41,351 bases of DNA from assembly GCA_019309565.1 (NCBI GenBank), contig JAFDFZ010000066.1:1-41351 (forward strand). Reading direction: 5' to 3'. The position numbers and the translations under genes were made by a program. Source of the stretch: Deltaproteobacteria bacterium (GTDB lineage Bacteria; Desulfobacterota; Desulfobacteria; Desulfobacterales; SURF-15). Positions 36,391 to 41,351 of the stretch are shown one piece after another (position 1 is the first letter of the stretch; each line of letters opens with the position of its first letter). The notes below the pieces were generated by a model, which did no database searches, was not told the origin of the DNA, and worked only from the letters and a program-made list of their open reading frames with translations.

Positions 36391-36633
36391 TTGGAAAAGG
36401 AAGAAATATTAAAACAGTTTGATGAGATAGAGCGAAAAGTCGGGAGATTGATTGAAGCCTCTAAATCCCTTGAGGCAACGAACCAGGAGCTCCGAAAGAA
36501 AATCGATTCGTTAGAAAAGGAGCTTCAGGGAAAGATGATTGTTGAGAAAAGTTATATTGAGGAAAGGGACCTGATTCGGTCCAAAATTGACAATCTGTTA
36601 GTGAGGCTGGCGGAAATCACAGAAACTACTTGA
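36391..36633 (+). CDS. Small coiled-coil protein, ZapB-like
   Basis: An 80-residue, highly charged protein predicted as one continuous coiled coil (LKQFDEIERKVGRL, LEATNQELRKKIDSLEKEL, RSKIDNLLVRL). ZapB, an FtsZ-ring scaffold, is of this size and kind, and the gene lies directly before zapA, so a ZapB-type division role is likely. TTG start at 36391, fixed by AGGTGAAGGA immediately upstream. Confidence 0.7.
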   Translation: MEKEEILKQFDEIERKVGRLIEASKSLEATNQELRKKIDSLEKELQGKMIVEKSYIEERDLIRSKIDNLLVRLAEITETT

Positions 36634-36671
36634 TAAAGCCATTTTAAAATGAGAGGCTCGAATTTATTTCA

Positions 36672-36965
36672 GTGGAACAACATGTCACAATAAATCTTTT
36701 TGGGCAACCTTATACGTTTAAGACAGAAGCGAGAGATCAAAGCGCACAAAAGGTTGCGGATATGTTGGTTGAAGAGGTAGCCAGGGTACAATCTCAACAA
36801 GCGAGAGAATCGTCTGGAATCACACAAATTGCTATCCTAATTATCGCTGCTTTGAACATCGCGAGTGAAAATATCGAGTTAAAAAAGAATCATTCAGAAT
36901 TCATTCATGGCATCTATGAACGATCTGCCAATCTGATTCGCCGGTTAGATTCCCGTTTGAATTGA
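36672..36965 (+). CDS. zapA: Cell division protein ZapA
   Basis: A 97-residue ZapA. HVTINLFGQPYTFKTE is the N-terminal beta-strand signature, the helix QSAQKVADMLVEEVARVQSQ follows, then ITQIAILIIAALNIASENIE, the usual hydrophobic helix of ZapA. It binds and bundles FtsZ. GTG start at 36672. The 6S RNA gene lies directly downstream, as in enterobacteria. Confidence 0.88.
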   Translation: MEQHVTINLFGQPYTFKTEARDQSAQKVADMLVEEVARVQSQQARESSGITQIAILIIAALNIASENIELKKNHSEFIHGIYERSANLIRRLDSRLN

Positions 36966-37080
36966 GAAAAAAGCTAAAGGAAATAGGTTGTTACCTTGGT
37001 TACCAAACTGAAATTTACCCTGCGCAGTGAACGGGAAAATATCGAGTGAGATCGGATTAATGAAAGAGCAAATTTGCTTT

Positions 37081-37268
37081 GATCAAACCCCTACCGTGCA
37101 AGTGATTGGAAGATGTGCTTTGATCCAACACTGTTACAAAGGGAACCCTCCCTGGTTTCGGTGTGCATGTTCTGGTTGAACAGAAAAGCCTAAAGAAACT
37201 AAAGGGTGCCCATCTAAGATTTGGGTTCAAAGACCCTGCCAACACGGCATCTTGGTGGGGGGTTGGTC
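37081..37268 (+). ncRNA. ssrS: 6S RNA
   Basis: A roughly 188-nt region closes with an 11-position stem (5' GATCAAACCCC at 37081, 3' GGGGGGTTGGTC ending 37268), continued by CCGTG (37094-37098) with CACGG (37243-37247). The middle carries the 6S-type conserved segments GGTGTGCATGTTC and ACAGAAAAGCCTAAAG around the terminal loop, with the single-stranded bulge that mimics an open promoter. Position directly after zapA is the classic 6S location. The RNA binds sigma70-RNA polymerase and lowers transcription in stationary phase. Ends are approximate. Confidence 0.8.
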
Positions 37269-37672
37269 ACACAACAGCACCGAGAATATTCATAATCACC
37301 GCCAAATCAAACTTCAAAATTATCCCATCAATCCTTTTCCAGCTTCATCTCAATAACAGGGTATCCATTATAAGTTTAGTGATACCGTATCTATATTTTG
37401 GAAATTATGATTGGAAATTATAATGTGTTTCATGATTCGTTGAACATATAAAAATGTTTCACATACTATTAACAGTGAGACGCTTCACTCAGCTCCGGTT
37501 TAGCTGTATGATTTGCTTTCACGGTGTCGGGGCTGAAACATGCATATAAAGGGATGTTACAAAACCCAAAAAACAGATTAACTCTAATTTGTTTAAGACC
37601 TTATAAGTTCACTTATACAGATATACAGAAAACACAAACGTTGGGTTAAATATATAGCCAAGGAGACGGATA
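37269..37672 (+). other. Intergenic region before rny
   Basis: About 400 bp of AT-rich DNA without a gene. A possible promoter TTGAAC (37440-37445)-18-TACTAT (37464-37469) and a weaker one near 37589-37618 (TTGTTT-18-TTATAC) precede rny. TGTTTCA or its complement TGAAACA recurs three times between 37425 and 37545. No terminator for 6S RNA is evident. Confidence 0.5.
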
Positions 37673-39241
37673 ATGATTGAGTATTATCCATATATTGTTT
37701 ATGCCGCCATCGCCTTTCTGATCGGGTTTGGTCTTGCATACTGGGCAAGAGGTAAAATCATTTCGAAAAAAATCAAGGATGTACACAACGAGGTGTTGCA
37801 GATAAGAGAGGAGGCAAAACGCAAGTATGACAGTCTATTGAAAGAGGCTGATCTTGAAATAAAAGACAAGCTTTTCAGGATGAAAAGCGAGTTCGACGCC
37901 GAGACAAAAGAAACGCGCAAGGAATTGAAAAACAGAGAACAACGGCTGTTGCAAAAAGAAGAGGCTATTGATAAGAAAATCGAGCAACTGGATCAGAGAG
38001 AGCGAGATATTGCGCGAAAAGAGAAAGAATTTACGAAAAAAGAGAACAAAATCCTTCAGGACGAAAGAAAATATAAAGAGCTTATTGATGAACAACGAAA
38101 GCAGCTGGAGAAGATTTCAGGCCTGACTTCAGAGCAGGCCAAAGATTTGCTCATTCGTTCCATGGAAAATGAGGCGAGATATGAAGGAGCAAAGCTTGTT
38201 AAGCGGATTGAAAATGAGACGAAAGAAATAGCAGATAAGAGAGCCAAAAAGATAATGGCAACAGCTATACAGAGATATGCTGCAGATTTTGTGGCAGAGC
38301 GAACGGTTTCGGTCGTTCAACTTCCCAATGATGAAATGAAAGGGCGTATCATCGGCAGAGAAGGGCGAAATATCCGGGCACTGGAGGCAGCCACGGGTAT
38401 TGACCTCATTATCGATGACACTCCGGAGGCGGTGATTTTATCAGGTTTTAATCCGGTTCGACGAGAAATAGCGCGTATTTCTCTTACCCGGTTAATTGCT
38501 GATGGCCGCATACACCCAGCTCGTATTGAAGATGTGGTGAAGAAAGTCACCCAGGAGGTGGATCAGAGCATCAAGGAAGCCGGTGAACAGGCGGCTTTCG
38601 ATTTAGGAATACACGGTATTCACAGCAAACTCATTAAGTATATTGGGCAATTGAAGTTTCGAACCAGCTATGCGCAAAACGTATTACAGCATTCTGTAGA
38701 GGTGGGCTTTCTAACAGGTATCATGGCCGCTGAGCTGGGTTTGAACTCCAAGCTGGCAAGACGAATTGGACTGCTTCACGACCTGGGTAAAGCGGTTGAT
38801 CATGAAGTGGAAGGGCCGCACGCGATTATTGGGTCAAAACTAGCCAAAAAATTTGGTGAATCGCCTTCCATCACTCACGCTATCGCAGCACATCACGAAG
38901 ATGTTCCCCCTGAGTCTGTCTATGCGCTGCTGGTTCAAGCTGCGGACAGTCTCTCTGGTGCAAGGCCCGGAGCTAGAAAGGAGATCTTGGAAAATTATAT
39001 AAAACGGCTAGAAGAACTTGAAAATATTGCAAATTCCTTCAAGGGAGTTTCCAATTCCTATGCCATTCAGGCGGGTCGAGAGATACGGGTGATTGTAGAA
39101 AGCGACAGAGTTTCCGACGATGAGTCTGTACTGCTTAGCAGGGATATTGTTAAAAAAATAGAGGAATCACTTACTTTTCCAGGACAGATTAAAGTTACAG
39201 TGATTCGAGAAACCAGAGCCGTTGCCTATGCTAATAAATAA
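37673..39241 (+). CDS. rny: Ribonuclease Y
   Basis: A 522-residue membrane-anchored endoribonuclease. One N-terminal helix ([19 protein letters not shown], 7-25), a long coiled coil (about 30-170), a KH domain ([20 protein letters not shown]), and an HD domain with metal-binding [18 protein letters not shown] and later IAAHHEDV. It starts bulk mRNA decay at the membrane. AAGGAG 8 nt before the ATG. Length matches the usual ~520. Confidence 0.95.
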   Translation: MIEYYPYIVYAAIAFLIGFGLAYWARGKIISKKIKDVHNEVLQIREEAKRKYDSLLKEADLEIKDKLFRMKSEFDAETKETRKELKNREQRLLQKEEAIDKKIEQLDQRERDIARKEKEFTKKENKILQDERKYKELIDEQRKQLEKISGLTSEQAKDLLIRSMENEARYEGAKLVKRIENETKEIADKRAKKIMATAIQRYAADFVAERTVSVVQLPNDEMKGRIIGREGRNIRALEAATGIDLIIDDTPEAVILSGFNPVRREIARISLTRLIADGRIHPARIEDVVKKVTQEVDQSIKEAGEQAAFDLGIHGIHSKLIKYIGQLKFRTSYAQNVLQHSVEVGFLTGIMAAELGLNSKLARRIGLLHDLGKAVDHEVEGPHAIIGSKLAKKFGESPSITHAIAAHHEDVPPESVYALLVQAADSLSGARPGARKEILENYIKRLEELENIANSFKGVSNSYAIQAGREIRVIVESDRVSDDESVLLSRDIVKKIEESLTFPGQIKVTVIRETRAVAYANK

Positions 39242-39325
39242 AGGTATCGAATATTTTTTGCTTTGAGTCACCCGACAGAACCCAGGCCTTTATCGGTGTG
39301 ACATTTTTGAAATGAGGGTCTTAAA

Positions 39326-40609
39326 ATGAATGTGATTGACATCTTGAAGGAACGTGGATTCATAGAGAAGACGACACATGAAAAGCAACTTATTGAATTG
39401 TTTGAAAAACATAGGGTGACTTGCTATATTGGATTCGATCCTACCGCCTCAAGTCTGCATGTTGGAAGCTTGATACCCATTATGGCATTGGTACATATGC
39501 AACGTCAGGGGCATCGTCCGATTGCTCTTGTTGGAGGTGGAACCGGGTTGGTGGGGGATCCAAGTGGTAAGACCGAGATGCGAAAAATGCTAACCATCGA
39601 AGAAATTGAAGAAAACACAGAGGCTCTTCGAAAACAGCTTTCCCGGTTCCTGGATTTTAATTCCGGGAAAGGCTTAATTGTGAACAACGCGGATTGGTTG
39701 ACAGAATTGAAGTATATCCCTTTTCTGAGAGATATCGGCCGTCATTTCATGGTTAATCGAATGATAAAAGCCGAAAGTTATCGGATGCGGCTTGAGTCTG
39801 AAGAGGGCCTAAATTTTATCGAATTCAATTACATGCTGTTGCAAGCATATGATTTTTTAATGCTTTTTGACACTAAGGGATGCCGTCTTCAGATGGGTGG
39901 AAGTGATCAATGGGGAAATATAATTGCGGGGATTGAACTGGTTCGCCGCACACGTCGGGAAACGGTGTTTGGGATCACCTTTCCGCTGATTACCACCAGC
40001 ACCGGAGAAAAGATGGGGAAAACCGCCAAAGGCGCCATCTGGTTGGATGCCGCCAGGACAACTCCTTACGATTATTACCAATACTGGGTCAACACAGATG
40101 ACAGGGATGTAGCTCGATTTTTAGCCCTGTTTACTTTTTTGCCAATGGATGAGATAAGGGCAACGGAAACAATTACAGGGGCAGAGCTTAACAGCGCTAA
40201 AGCCATCCTTGCTTACGAGGCAACCCTGCTTGCCCATGGAGAGCAAGAGGCATTAAAAGCCCACAGGGCGGCAGAAAGCATGTTTGGTCATCGCGCCATC
40301 CCTTTGCAGTTGCTTCCCTCAAGCACCGTGCCAAGAGATGAAGAGATTCAGGACGATCGATCCGTTCCTCATTCTGTTATCTGTATTGAACGGCTAAAGG
40401 AGGGGGTCCCTGCGTTCAAAATGTTCCACAATGTGGGACTTACAAGGTCAAGCAGCGAGGCTAGAAGACTTATCGAACAGGGGGGCGCTTATATAAACGG
40501 TCGGAGAATACGGACGGTGGATACAATGATTACAGATAAAGATGTAATCAATATGCAGATTATCTTGCGCGCAGGGAAGAAACACTTCCACAGAATTGAA
40601 GTCAAATAA
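39326..40609 (+). CDS. tyrS: Tyrosyl-tRNA synthetase
   Basis: A 427-residue class I synthetase. YIGFDPTASSLHVGSLIP contains the HIGH-equivalent HVGS (45-48); DQWGNIIAGIELVRR is the tyrosine-binding helix; the KMSKS loop is KMGKT (229-233), a tolerated variant. The C-terminal ~70 residues are an S4 RNA-binding domain (SSSEARRLIEQGGAYINGRRI). TyrRS charges tRNA-Tyr. ATG with GAGGGTC upstream; it is the last gene before the rRNA operon. Confidence 0.95.
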   Translation: MNVIDILKERGFIEKTTHEKQLIELFEKHRVTCYIGFDPTASSLHVGSLIPIMALVHMQRQGHRPIALVGGGTGLVGDPSGKTEMRKMLTIEEIEENTEALRKQLSRFLDFNSGKGLIVNNADWLTELKYIPFLRDIGRHFMVNRMIKAESYRMRLESEEGLNFIEFNYMLLQAYDFLMLFDTKGCRLQMGGSDQWGNIIAGIELVRRTRRETVFGITFPLITTSTGEKMGKTAKGAIWLDAARTTPYDYYQYWVNTDDRDVARFLALFTFLPMDEIRATETITGAELNSAKAILAYEATLLAHGEQEALKAHRAAESMFGHRAIPLQLLPSSTVPRDEEIQDDRSVPHSVICIERLKEGVPAFKMFHNVGLTRSSSEARRLIEQGGAYINGRRIRTVDTMITDKDVINMQIILRAGKKHFHRIEVK

Positions 40610-40654
40610 TATTAATGCTCTGCGGTCGGTTAATTTTTTTCATGAAAATAATTC

Positions 40655-40683
40655 TTGACAACGTGGTTTTTTATTTATATTAA
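40655..40683 (+). promoter_or_regulatory. Upstream rRNA promoter (P1)
   Basis: TTGACA (40655-40660), 17-bp spacer, TATTAA (40678-40683); AT-rich sequence upstream could act as an UP element. Confidence 0.55.
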
Positions 40684-40783
40684 TTTTACTGTTCTTTAGA
40701 AACTTTCCAATGTAAGAAGCTTTTTTACATCATAAAACGTTTGTGGCGATAGATTGAGGTTAGAATTTTATGTGTAAAAAAGC

Positions 40784-40812
40784 TTGACAATAATTTGGAA
40801 AGAAATTAATAT
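40784..40812 (+). promoter_or_regulatory. Downstream rRNA promoter (P2)
   Basis: TTGACA (40784-40789), exactly 17-bp spacer, TATAAT-like TAATAT (40807-40812), preceded by an A/T-rich run. A near-consensus promoter about 130 nt before mature 16S. Confidence 0.75.
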
Positions 40813-40942
40813 ATGAGGTGAACTTTTGAAAGCGTATCGTTTCACAAACTGATACGGGAATCGTTCTTTGAAAACTAAATAGTGACGGCTTCATTAGTTG
40901 GGCCCAGTTTTATTGTTGCATTTAATGTGATTTTATTAGGTT

Positions 40943-41351
<409 letters not shown>

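Larger units (their letters stand above)
40610..40942 (+). other. Leader region of the rRNA operon
   Basis: No gene. The region contains the two tandem promoters listed separately and the pre-16S leader, including the CTTTGAAAACTAAATAG stretch seen before many rRNA operons. Confidence 0.7.

Overview
The window looks like chromosomal DNA of a sulfate-reducing-type deltaproteobacterium (Desulfobacterota, probably Desulfobacterales). The 16S rRNA 5' end at the right edge, the gene order ldcA-like / serine hydrolase / mreBCD / mrdA / rodA / atpF'-F-H-A-G-D-C / glmU-like / zapB-like / zapA / 6S RNA / rny / tyrS, and the split F1Fo ATP synthase operon (two b-type stalk subunits, no a or c subunit genes here) all fit that group. 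This assignment is inferred from gene content and order; no database search was possible.

Left part (1-20231, almost all on the minus strand). A coiled-coil protein with 11-residue repeats enters from the left edge on the plus strand. An AAA/STAND-like ATPase follows on the minus strand. Then comes a long minus-strand surface-glycan cluster, read from 19971 down to 1860: a winged-helix/Rossmann regulator; a NeuB-type nonulosonic acid synthase fused to a SAF domain and a TIM-barrel isomerase-like domain (now frameshifted); a GT4-like glycosyltransferase; a 40-residue membrane protein; a SPASM-like radical SAM protein; a GT2 glycosyltransferase; a UDP-sugar 6-dehydrogenase; three PAPS-sulfotransferase-type genes in a row; a GT-A-like glycosyltransferase; a NeuA-type CMP-nonulosonate synthetase with an extra C-terminal domain; another sulfotransferase; a B12-binding-type radical SAM protein; two SAM methyltransferases; and a sulfotransferase-TPR fusion. 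Together these suggest a nonulosonic acid (sialic/legionaminic/pseudaminic-like) glycan that is sulfated and methylated. Three cluster genes carry lesions: an in-frame TGA with its conserved C-terminus still encoded downstream, an internal in-frame deletion, and an internal deletion with frameshift. No lesion was seen in the housekeeping half.

Middle (19972-20843). A roughly 730-bp non-coding stretch holds a remnant reading frame, a 19-bp perfect palindrome, a strong plus-strand promoter that may make a short RNA, a terminator, and a minus-strand tRNA-Pro(GGG) with its own promoter.

Right part (20844-41351, all plus strand). Cell-wall genes (LD-carboxypeptidase, beta-lactamase-fold hydrolase, the MreBCD-PBP2-RodA elongasome) are followed by the ATP synthase stalk/F1 operon with a promoter in front and a terminator after atpC. 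Then come a GlmU pyrophosphorylase-only protein, zapB-like and zapA genes with their own promoter, a 6S RNA, RNase Y, TyrRS, and the first 409 nt of a 16S rRNA behind two tandem promoters.
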